Shown piece by piece: positions 6,808-12,729 of a stretch of 16,025 nucleotides of DNA. The first letter of the stretch is position 1; each line of letters begins with the position of its first letter. The notes under the pieces were generated by a model that was not told the DNA's origin, ran no database searches, and worked only from the letters and a program-made list of their open reading frames with translations. The position numbers and the translations under genes are program-made. Origin of the DNA: DATKMG01 sp035541995 (GTDB taxonomy: Bacteria > Acidobacteriota > Terriglobia > Versatilivoradales > Versatilivoraceae); the NCBI GenBank assembly GCA_035541995.1, contig DATKMG010000728.1, forward strand, positions 1-16,025. The letters run 5' to 3'.

Positions 6808-7400
6808 TGGACAAGAAAGAATTTGAGCGCGAGTTTAAAGAACTCCATGCCAGGTTCCCCGGATTCAACATGCCGGAGCCCAGGATCGTGATGTCGATAT
6901 GGTATCAGGACTTCCAATCTTATGCGGTTCCGCTCTTTAAGCGGGCCGTAGCGGATGTTCTTTCGAATCGCCCAAGTTTTTTCCCCTCGTCGGCGGATAT
7001 CAAGGTTGCTTGTGAATCGATTGTTGCCACCCAACAGTACCAAGGTAAAATCCCTCACCCCAAATATCCACCAGCCAAGCATCCTAACTGTCACGTCCAC
7101 GATGTCATTCAAAACATAGCTGGACCGCGGCGAAGGCTTTATGCCCTTTATCCCTACGAGGGTACGCATGTGCTTTGCCGGGGAGAGATGAATCCGGTAT
7201 GCCCTGAGTGCGGGACATTCCTCGATCCTTGGGAAAATCCCTTTATCCAGTTGATGATGAAGCTGTACCCCGCTGAAACGGTGGGATGGAATCCCCTGCA
7301 CAAGGGGAACTTGCCTTGTCCTGCTTGTTCTTCTCTTGTCGATGGGATCGACTGGATTGCGAAGGTGAATAATCGAAGGCAGGCAGAGGCACGAAGGTAA
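6807..7400 (+). CDS. Putative helicase loader (G39P-like N-terminus) with zinc ribbon
   Basis: A 197-residue protein from the ATG at 6807, which overlaps the previous stop; two GTG codons directly upstream are weaker choices. Residues 1-75 (IWYQDFQSYAVPLFKRAV, then FFPSSADIK) follow the pattern of small phage helicase loader/inhibitor proteins such as SPP1 G39P: a Trp-Tyr helix, an acidic/Tyr stretch, and a PS/PT-x-x-(E/D)-I-type end. Residues about 120-180 have two CxxC pairs (Cys132/Cys135 and Cys171/Cys174) that could bind one zinc ion. Position directly after the replication protein supports loading of the host or phage replicative helicase. No AAA+ Walker motifs are present, so it is not a DnaC-type loader. 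Confidence 0.65.
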   Translation: MDKKEFEREFKELHARFPGFNMPEPRIVMSIWYQDFQSYAVPLFKRAVADVLSNRPSFFPSSADIKVACESIVATQQYQGKIPHPKYPPAKHPNCHVHDVIQNIAGPRRRLYALYPYEGTHVLCRGEMNPVCPECGTFLDPWENPFIQLMMKLYPAETVGWNPLHKGNLPCPACSSLVDGIDWIAKVNNRRQAEARR

Positions 7401-7600
7401 TGTATCCGTCCAAAAATGTGTGTAGGAGCACTTTCGGGATTTATGAATGCCAATTTCCAAGGCGGCATGGGGGGTATTATCACGGGCAATTCAACAAATT
7501 GTGGGAGACGGTATTTATCGGCGCGTTTAAGATTTTGTGGCCGATCAAGCGGAGAGTAAAACAACGCACAGTGCTAGGAAAGGAAAAGAATGGAGGTTAG
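7400..7600 (+). CDS. Small hypothetical protein
   Basis: A 66-residue basic protein with aromatic-rich stretches (GGYYHGQF, VFIGAFKILW). The ATG overlaps the stop of the helicase-loader gene (TAATG), which is the main support for the start. The short hydrophobic stretch around residues 41-49 is too brief for a confident membrane segment. It ends just before the ribosome site of the next gene. No family recognised. Confidence 0.5.
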   Translation: MYPSKNVCRSTFGIYECQFPRRHGGYYHGQFNKLWETVFIGAFKILWPIKRRVKQRTVLGKEKNGG

Positions 7601-7604
7601 GCTG

Positions 7605-7877
7605 ATGGCGAAGAAAGAACCAGAGGATGTCAGGCTCCCGGGGATGGAAGATCCGGCAATCGAGGAACTTGAGAGACTGGCAAAGCTCTACGCGAAGACC
7701 AGGGACAGGCGGCAGGCCACGCTTGAGCAGGAAGTGGATTTGAAAGGTCAACTCCTGGTGGCCATGAAGAAAAACGGCAAGACCGAATACACCCACGGAA
7801 AAGTGAGCATCCGGATCGTGGCGGAAGAAGAAACGGTGAAGGTCAAGATCAAGAAGGACAAGGAAGACGAAGACTGA
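7605..7877 (+). CDS. Small hypothetical phage protein
   Basis: A 90-residue protein. The ATG at 7605 is chosen over an upstream ATG (7590) because a GGAGG site (7592-7596) lies 8 bases before it. Residues about 17-55 form a charged helix (EELERLAKLYAKTRDRRQAT), followed by a KNGKTEYTHGKVSIRIV beta-type segment. The tail is Lys/Glu/Asp-rich and ends in DKEDED. Similar short proteins occur in environmental phage replication regions, as I recall, but no function is known to me. It is the last gene before the 333-base gap. Confidence 0.7.
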   Translation: MAKKEPEDVRLPGMEDPAIEELERLAKLYAKTRDRRQATLEQEVDLKGQLLVAMKKNGKTEYTHGKVSIRIVAEEETVKVKIKKDKEDED

Positions 7878-8210
7878 TAAGGTTTTGCCGCTGGGCCAAT
7901 GAGCCAATAGGACTTTGGCGGGAGTGGGAGACAATCCCGTAACCAGCGGCTCCAAGATACCACAACGATGAAAAGGGTCGGGCGATGGGGCAAGTTCATG
8001 TATTCGGTGTGCTGTCCGTGCAATGCAGGAGGAAGCGGACCTCGATGCTGCCTCAGTACGTGGGGCATCGAACGGGCGAGCCGGCGACGTTGACCAAGCA
8101 GAAAGCCTGCAAATCGTGAACCGCCGCCACCATCCATCGGAGTCAATGGCCCATTAATGAATAACTCCCCCGACTGGCAGGGGGAGCGCAATCATAGAAG
8201 GAGACGAACG
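7878..8210 (+). other. 333-base gene gap with a possible three-way-junction RNA (7887-7950)
   Basis: No convincing gene is seen here. Just after the 7877 stop, an 8-base-pair closing stem GCCGCTGG (7887-7894) pairs perfectly with CCAGCGGC (7943-7950). Inside it are two arms: GCCAA (7895-7899 or 7903-7907) with TTGGC (7915-7919), and GGGA (7920-7923 or 7926-7929) with TCCC (7935-7938). This is a compact three-way junction like many small regulatory RNAs or riboswitch folds, but I do not recognise a known class. The rest (7951-8164) shows only weak small stems and a 41-codon frame at 7968 without a ribosome site. Confidence 0.35.
8165..8186 (+). promoter_or_regulatory. GC-rich hairpin in the leader of the 8211 gene
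   Basis: CTCCCCC (8165-8171) pairs perfectly with GGGGGAG (8180-8186) around an 8-base loop. It ends 11 bases before the AAGGAG ribosome site of the next gene. No T run follows, so it is not a classical terminator; it may protect the message or affect translation. Confidence 0.4.
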
Positions 8211-8657
8211 ATGTCGGGAATCTTGGAAGTTGGCGTTGACCCTAAAACCCATGAGGTCGTAATTAATCATCCTGACTTACAGCCTGACGCTAATGGATGT
8301 GGACACATTGTTTTCTCCGTGTCTCAAGCGTTGGACTTAGCGATGATCCTCATGAAGAAAGCGGCTGAGGCCCAAACCTCAAGGGGGCTTGACCCGAGCG
8401 ACGACGATTTTGAAATTAAGCGTATCGAGGTGGACTTCGCCATTCCCGTGGTGATGACTCCGATGATTCAGCGCCAGCTTGACGAAATCGTTAGCCGGAT
8501 GGCAAGAGCGACGGAAACTGACGAAATCGTACATTGGGCTTCGGGGTGCGGAAGCAAGCCGATATGGAACGAACCGAACGAACCAACCTTTGATGACTCG
8601 GTTTATCACATCGAGACATGCGCGAGGCAAAGATACGAAAGTGAGCGTAAAAGTTAG
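8211..8657 (+). CDS. Hypothetical protein
   Basis: A 148-residue protein from the ATG at 8211, chosen because AAGGAG (8198-8203) lies 7 bases upstream; an earlier in-frame ATG at 8157 has none. Residues about 10-50 contain a beta-type segment and a helix (FSVSQALDLAMILMKKAAE), followed by an acidic stretch (DPSDDDFEIKRIEVDF) and a Met/Val-rich segment. A 9-base tandem repeat encodes Asn-Glu-Pro twice near the C-terminus. No family recognised. It ends inside the 5' arm of a strong terminator-like hairpin, so transcription probably stops here. Confidence 0.65.
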   Translation: MSGILEVGVDPKTHEVVINHPDLQPDANGCGHIVFSVSQALDLAMILMKKAAEAQTSRGLDPSDDDFEIKRIEVDFAIPVVMTPMIQRQLDEIVSRMARATETDEIVHWASGCGSKPIWNEPNEPTFDDSVYHIETCARQRYESERKS

Positions 8658-8716
8658 GGCACAGGAAAGCCAGACCACTCAAGCTCCCTCACAATGAGAA
8701 TCTGGCCCTGTGCTCT
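8656..8716 (+). terminator. Terminator-like long hairpin after the 8211 gene
   Basis: AGGGCACAGG (8656-8665) pairs with CCTGTGCTCT (8707-8716, one G-T), and GCCAGA (8669-8674) pairs with TCTGGC (8701-8706), with a 3-base AAA bulge. That makes 16 base pairs around a 26-base loop that holds a further CTCA/TGAG stem. The stem starts in the stop codon. An AT-rich stretch follows rather than a clean T run, so termination is probable but not classical. Confidence 0.5.
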
Positions 8717-8720
8717 GAAA

Positions 8721-8740
8721 TTATTGTATTTAATAAAAAG
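8721..8740 (+). promoter_or_regulatory. 20-base AT-rich element, copy 1 (repeated at 13769)
   Basis: TTATTGTATTTAATAAAAAG lies between a terminator-like hairpin and the start at 8747, and is repeated exactly at 13769-13788 in front of another gene. Its TATTTAATA core resembles a -10 box or a -10-only phage promoter. The A-rich end joins the ribosome site of the next gene. Recurrence at equivalent places supports a regulatory role; the type is inferred. Confidence 0.5.
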
Positions 8741-8746
8741 GTTCTT

Positions 8747-9682
8747 ATGGGAAAAACGTCAATTGAGTGGACTTCGGATACGTGGAACCCAGTGACGGGT
8801 TGCACCAAAGTCAGCCAGGGATGCAAGAACTGCTATGCCGAGCGTGTCTTTCCACGACCATATCCCGGGCGTAAGTTCACTGACGTGCGGATGCACGAAG
8901 ACAGGCTCGATCAGCCGCTGCGCTGGAAGCGCCCGCGCAAAATCTTCGTCAACTCAATGAGTGACCTGTTCCATGAGAGTATCCCAGATCGGTATATTGC
9001 GCAGATTTTCGCGGTGATGGGAATGGCCACCCGACACACTTTCCAAGTGCTGACAAAGCGTCCGTCTCGGATGCACTCAATGATGACCGCTCAATACGGA
9101 TCAGATTATAAGGCGCCGATAGAGTGGAAATCGTGCTTTCTGCGGGACGTTCGGTACTGGGCCGAAAAATGGGATTGGTTTCCTCCGAAAACGATAGAGG
9201 AAAATAACAAGCGCAACGCATTCATCTACTGCCTGAAAACCGGGAAAGAGAAGTTTAAAAATGTCCATCTTGGTGTGTCGGTGGAAAATCAAGAGACCGC
9301 CGACGAGCGGATTCCTCTTCTCCTGCAAACCCCTGCGGCGGTACGGTGGGTGAGTTATGAACCAGTGCTCGGCCCGGTGAATTTCGCTCCATTTTTTTCG
9401 TGGCGACCAGCCGAGTCGAAGTACGAACGCCGTTCGCTTGACTGGATCGTTTCCGGTGGCGAGTCAGGCCCGAAGGCGCGACCTTCAGAGTTAGATTGGT
9501 ATCGAAGCGTGCGCGACCAGTGCGCGGCTGCTGGCGTGCCATTCTTTATGAAGCAGCTAGGCGCTCATCCCATGACCAGAATAGGGGCCGACCAAGCGAA
9601 AATCCCATTTCGAATCAAAGACCGTAAAGGTGGCGACATGGAAGAGTGGCCGAGAGATTTGCGTATCAGAGAGATGCCGTAA
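8747..9682 (+). CDS. DUF5131 / phage Gp37-Gp68 family protein
   Basis: A 311-residue protein with the full signature of this phage family. The N-terminus is IEWTSDTWNPVTGC, with Cys19, Cys26 and Cys29 (GCTKVSQGCKNCYAER), then NSMSDLFHE, then FQVLTKRP, HLGVSVENQ, VRWVSYEPVLGPV, WIVSGGESG and FMKQLG. The Cys cluster and barrel-like motif order resemble radical-SAM iron-sulfur enzymes, but the reaction is not known to me. It is preceded by a terminator-like hairpin and its own putative promoter element, as for an independently expressed accessory gene. It is followed 9 bases later by a DUF4326 gene. Length and all motifs look intact. Confidence 0.9.
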   Translation: MGKTSIEWTSDTWNPVTGCTKVSQGCKNCYAERVFPRPYPGRKFTDVRMHEDRLDQPLRWKRPRKIFVNSMSDLFHESIPDRYIAQIFAVMGMATRHTFQVLTKRPSRMHSMMTAQYGSDYKAPIEWKSCFLRDVRYWAEKWDWFPPKTIEENNKRNAFIYCLKTGKEKFKNVHLGVSVENQETADERIPLLLQTPAAVRWVSYEPVLGPVNFAPFFSWRPAESKYERRSLDWIVSGGESGPKARPSELDWYRSVRDQCAAAGVPFFMKQLGAHPMTRIGADQAKIPFRIKDRKGGDMEEWPRDLRIREMP

Positions 9683-9691
9683 GGATAGCCG

Positions 9692-10057
9692 ATGCCAATA
9701 AGAATTCAGCGTAAACGCACGAATGGTTGGCGGATGCCGGAGGGAGCCATTTACGTTGGGCGTCCTACAAAGTTTGGGAATCCGTTTTGGCACGCACAGA
9801 GGTTCTGCGGGGTGGAAGTCTCGCTACGAATGTTTGAGGAAGCCGTTAGCGGGATATGGGACCCGAGCAAGTTTAAGGATGTTGCTGATGGTCCGTTCTA
9901 TGTAGCTTGCCGGGATTTCTCAGAGTTTATGAAAAGATTTCCAGATGGACCTCAAGAGGCGATAAAGCGTCTTCTTCGAGGCAAAGATTTAATGTGCTGG
10001 TGTCGGCTTGATAGACCGTGCCATGCGGACATTCTTTTAAAAATCGCCAACGAATAA
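9692..10057 (+). CDS. DUF4326 family protein
   Basis: A 121-residue protein with the family pattern: IQRKRTNGWRMPEGAIYVGR, then PTKFGNPF, and near the end LLRGKDLMCWCRLDRPCHAD. Cys and His in the last motif could bind a metal. DUF4326 is common in phages and mobile elements and often stands near DNA- or nucleotide-related genes; its activity is unknown to me. The start follows an AAGGA site, and it is likely co-transcribed with the DUF5131 gene. Confidence 0.85.
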   Translation: MPIRIQRKRTNGWRMPEGAIYVGRPTKFGNPFWHAQRFCGVEVSLRMFEEAVSGIWDPSKFKDVADGPFYVACRDFSEFMKRFPDGPQEAIKRLLRGKDLMCWCRLDRPCHADILLKIANE

Positions 10058-10068
10058 GGAGCCCACAA

Positions 10069-10815
10069 ATGGATAGGAAAGCAGAGGCAATAAAACTAAC
10101 CGACGAGGCGAAGGCTCTTGTCTTACTCGCCGGCCGTACCTGGACAGCCTATGCCGCAATCTGCGAAAGGATGATTGAAGAGAAGCTGTATGAAGAAATT
10201 GGGTACGAGAACTTTGGAGCGTGGTGTGAGGCGGTGGGCGATAAGTCAGCCCCGGCTTCCTACGCCTATGCTCGAACGTACTCGGAACTGAAGAAAACCA
10301 TTGCGGAGCCCGCTATTGCCCAAATGACCATGAGCAATGCAATCGACCTGGCCAAGGTCCCAGAGTCGAAGCGGACAGCGGATCTGGCAAGGATGGCAAC
10401 TGAAATGCCCAACAACCAATTCCGGCGAGAGATCAACAAGGTTGTGCCTATCGCCCTGGAGCAGAGATCGTACAAAGGGTTCCAACTCGACGCCTCGGCC
10501 GCGGAAGTCTTGAGGAAGGCAATGAAACTGGCAGAGCAGGAAGGCGCCGAGAGCGAAGCAGAGCAAATCGAGGCCATCAGCTCCTCTTATCTTGCCTCGG
10601 AGGGCCAGGATAGCCATTACAAAGCGACAAAGGCACTGGTAGAGGTGATTGAGGAACAAGTGAATGCGGACAAGCCGTCCCAGCCTCCCGATCGAAAGGG
10701 ATGGGCAAGCATACTTGTAATCTCCAGGCGGGCAGCAAGGATCTTCGGCTTTGCGGAACGCCGGGTGATGCCGGCCAAGAGCGCAGACACGATTGCGGCA
10801 CAGAGGGTAAACTAA
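10069..10815 (+). CDS. Hypothetical protein with HTH-like helical core
   Basis: A 248-residue protein. The ATG at 10069 has an AAGGAG site 6 bases upstream; an upstream in-frame ATG lies inside the DUF4326 gene. Residues about 30-75 (ICERMIEEKLYEEIGYENFG, then SYAYARTYSEL) look like a helix-turn-helix region of the kind found in mobile-element regulators and ParB-like accessory proteins. The middle is helical and acidic. The last 40 residues lie in a region where another frame is open with equally good composition (from 10701), so the true C-terminus is uncertain. The stop overlaps the next ATG (TAATG). Confidence 0.65.
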   Translation: MDRKAEAIKLTDEAKALVLLAGRTWTAYAAICERMIEEKLYEEIGYENFGAWCEAVGDKSAPASYAYARTYSELKKTIAEPAIAQMTMSNAIDLAKVPESKRTADLARMATEMPNNQFRREINKVVPIALEQRSYKGFQLDASAAEVLRKAMKLAEQEGAESEAEQIEAISSSYLASEGQDSHYKATKALVEVIEEQVNADKPSQPPDRKGWASILVISRRAARIFGFAERRVMPAKSADTIAAQRVN

Positions 10816-10982
10816 TGACCCACGGCATAGTCACAATGGGCGTTTGTGTGGGATGCGGCAAAGAAACTATTTGGATTTGTCCCTTCTGTAAATCCTTTGG
10901 CAAGCAAAGCATTTCCGTCTGCGAATCTCCCCAATGCCGCGAAAAGCACGAAGAAATTGGTTGCGTGAGAGTGAAGAAATGA
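10815..10982 (+). CDS. Small zinc-ribbon-type protein
   Basis: A 55-residue protein from an ATG overlapping the previous stop. It has two CxxC pairs (VCVGCGKE and WICPFCK) and further Cys residues (VCESPQC), the pattern of a small double zinc ribbon. The frame is open upstream to 10701, so an alternative, longer N-terminus with more Cys and His is possible. It overlaps the next gene by an ATGA. Confidence 0.6.
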   Translation: MTHGIVTMGVCVGCGKETIWICPFCKSFGKQSISVCESPQCREKHEEIGCVRVKK

Positions 10983-11149
10983 GCGAGTGGGACACCAACT
11001 ATTACGAGGACGAAGAAGAATGTGGAGAGTGCGGTGGAGAAGGCTGGGTCACTGCCGACTGCTTCGAGGATACCTGCTGCTGCGCCAATCCGGACCTCCA
11101 GCACGGAGTAATCCCGTGCCCAGTCTGTAACCCAGCGGGTACAAAATGA
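10979..11149 (+). CDS. Small DnaJ-type zinc-finger protein
   Basis: A 56-residue acidic protein beginning in an ATGA overlap. It contains CGECGGEGW, TADCFEDTCCC and CPVCNP: two CxxC knuckles with a DnaJ-like CxxCxGxG. Similar small proteins are common in phage early regions; the function is unknown. Its stop overlaps the start of the following 32-residue frame. Confidence 0.6.
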   Translation: MSEWDTNYYEDEEECGECGGEGWVTADCFEDTCCCANPDLQHGVIPCPVCNPAGTK

Positions 11150-11244
11150 AACGCTCACGCCTTCAGTCCCGAACACCGCTCAAGCGGACGCCATTCCGCC
11201 GAAAACCTCGCCAGAAGCTATCAGAGGAAGCCGAGGAACTATAA
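11146..11244 (+). CDS. 32-residue basic peptide, possible remnant of a phage HNH/NinG-like N-terminus
   Basis: It starts in an ATGA overlap and ends directly against the next ATG (TAA then ATG). The sequence contains RTPLKRTPFRRKPRQK, like the basic leader at the front of phage NinG- or Ref-type HNH proteins, but the nuclease domain is missing. It may be an intact tiny gene or the cut end of a gene displaced by the endonuclease at 11245. Confidence 0.45.
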   Translation: MKRSRLQSRTPLKRTPFRRKPRQKLSEEAEEL

Positions 11245-12195
11245 ATGGGAAAGCTGGAAGACCTCTCCGGTCAAAAGTTCGGGCAATGGACTGTGATTAG
11301 GCATTCGCCTGAGTTTGGGAATAGGTCAACGAAATGGCTATGCCGATGTTCATGCGGAAAGATGGTATCAGTTCGGGCTTGCCATCTTTTAAGGGGAGCA
11401 ACTGTAAGTTGTGGATGCGCTAAACCACAGCTTATTTCTGCGGCCAAAACCGGGTCTAAAAGACCTGATATCAAAAGGAATAAGGAGTGCTGGGAGACCC
11501 GTGAGTGCAAACAATGCGGCAAAAAAATTGAAATCGCCAAAAAAGAAATTCGTCATGGGTGGGGTAATTTTTGTTCCCGTAGATGCGCATGGGACTTCAG
11601 AAAGCACAAAGAAATAAAGTGCGAGATTTGCGGCTCTGTGGTGAGAGCCAATAAAAGAGTTAGGTTTTGTTCACTCCGATGTATGGGAGAGTGGAAAAGG
11701 ACTGACCCTTCGAGGCACGTAACGATTAGCTGCAAATGTTGTGGTAAAACTTTTGTCATCGTGAAGAAAGAAATAAAGCGGAGGAATCCAGCATTTTGTT
11801 CTGGCGAATGTTGGTATGCGTGGGCAAGAAAGAACCAAAAGAGAGGGAAGGATCATCCGTGCTGGCGTGGTGGTGATGTCTACAGGGGCGATGGCTGGAA
11901 TTACACCGCCGAGCTTATACGGATGAGGGACGCTCGAAGCTGTTTGGTTTGTCGAGCTTACCAAGGTAAAAAGCGGTTTCCTGTGGATCACATTGTTCCA
12001 TACCGAATAGCAAAAGAGAATGAGCCGATTAATTTGATGACTCTTTGTACTAATCATCATGGCTACAAGACCGGAATTGAGTACAGGCTTGTTCGCGGGG
12101 ATGTAATGGGGTTCTGTAGGCTGCTACGTGAGGCAGGGTGGCCGATGGATATAGTATCCGAGGCCCTTTTAAAGTACGGATTTAATCCGTCCTAG
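11245..12195 (+). CDS. HNH homing-type endonuclease with multiple zinc fingers
   Basis: A 316-residue protein. The N-terminus (LSGQKFGQWTVI, then WLCRCSCG, then SCGC; Cys33, 35, 37, 56, 58) is the DNA-binding zinc domain of many phage homing enzymes. Three further CxxC...CxxxC fingers follow: Cys88/91/110/114, Cys126/129/142/146 and Cys163/166/185/189. The HNH domain has Cys233/Cys236, VDHIVPYR (Asp248, His249), Asn263, Cys268 and His271. All catalytic residues appear intact. GC is about 33% in a 60-base sample (11521-11580), far below its neighbours, which indicates transfer. It is free-standing; no intron boundaries are visible. It probably cuts the matching site in related phages lacking it. 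Confidence 0.9.
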   Translation: MGKLEDLSGQKFGQWTVIRHSPEFGNRSTKWLCRCSCGKMVSVRACHLLRGATVSCGCAKPQLISAAKTGSKRPDIKRNKECWETRECKQCGKKIEIAKKEIRHGWGNFCSRRCAWDFRKHKEIKCEICGSVVRANKRVRFCSLRCMGEWKRTDPSRHVTISCKCCGKTFVIVKKEIKRRNPAFCSGECWYAWARKNQKRGKDHPCWRGGDVYRGDGWNYTAELIRMRDARSCLVCRAYQGKKRFPVDHIVPYRIAKENEPINLMTLCTNHHGYKTGIEYRLVRGDVMGFCRLLREAGWPMDIVSEALLKYGFNPS

Positions 12196-12220
12196 ATGCA
12201 ATCGCGGAGGCCATCTAAAA

Positions 12221-12415
12221 ATGCCGAACTGTCCTGATTGTGGATGTCCCGCGGAAAATCACCTGGTCGGCTTGGGATGCACAACGATTATTGGCTATGA
12301 GGGCAAGGTGCAGACTATTGAGATAGCCCAATCCTTTTTTGATTTTTCCGAAGCGGAAAAGAAACCAAGTGGGCCTCCGATCTTGTGTGGATGCCGGAGA
12401 GAGGGGATTGAATGA
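12221..12415 (+). CDS. Small Cys-rich hypothetical protein
   Basis: A 64-residue protein with a good GCGGAGG ribosome site 10 bases upstream. Cys4, Cys7, Cys9 and Cys20 at the front (MPNCPDCGCPAENH) and CGC near the end suggest one zinc site. It follows the homing endonuclease by 25 bases and continues the run of small zinc-type proteins. No family known to me. Confidence 0.6.
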   Translation: MPNCPDCGCPAENHLVGLGCTTIIGYEGKVQTIEIAQSFFDFSEAEKKPSGPPILCGCRREGIE

Positions 12416-12454
12416 TCCTGAACCTAAACTGGCGAGAGCGGAAGGGAGAGTGAA

Positions 12455-12673
12455 GTGGACGAGCCCAAGGTTCCAGACGAAATAGTAGAACTATTTAGGA
12501 AAGTAGTGCAACTCTGCAAAGACGCGGAATGCACGTCGCTCATGCTTGAGGTTTCTCCACCGTGGCGAGGGGCCTATCATGGCCAGGTAAAACTGGAGTG
12601 GCGGTCTGGGCGACATGGCGTGCCCGCTAACTGTGAGATTGTAACCGAACTGAGGACTAGGATAGCGGTCTGA
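12455..12673 (+). CDS. Small hypothetical protein (GTG start)
   Basis: A 72-residue protein starting at GTG, with GAAGGGAGAG upstream as ribosome site. An acidic helix (VPDEIVELFRKVVQL) is followed by a beta-rich part (VKLEWRSG). No motif recognised. It is separated from its neighbours by short gaps of about 40-56 bases. Confidence 0.5.
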   Translation: MDEPKVPDEIVELFRKVVQLCKDAECTSLMLEVSPPWRGAYHGQVKLEWRSGRHGVPANCEIVTELRTRIAV

Positions 12674-12729
12674 TGAGATACTTCGCCACCGCGAACCAAT
12701 AGCGCGGCTGGCACCAAGAAGGAGAAGCC

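Noticed and set aside
6699..7460. 253-codon minus-strand frame
   Set aside because: It is antisense to the replication and helicase-loader genes, which have clear motifs and coupled starts.
7968..8093. 41-codon frame with a CC.C...CC Cys cluster in the large gap
   Set aside because: No ribosome site, short, and unusual Arg/Cys composition; kept only as a remark.
7748..8191. 147-codon minus-strand frame over the gap
   Set aside because: It reads low-complexity Pro/Arg/Ser sequence antisense to a real gene, with no ribosome site.
8567..8584. GAACGAACC tandem repeat
   Set aside because: Only two copies inside a coding frame (Asn-Glu-Pro twice); likely a simple duplication.
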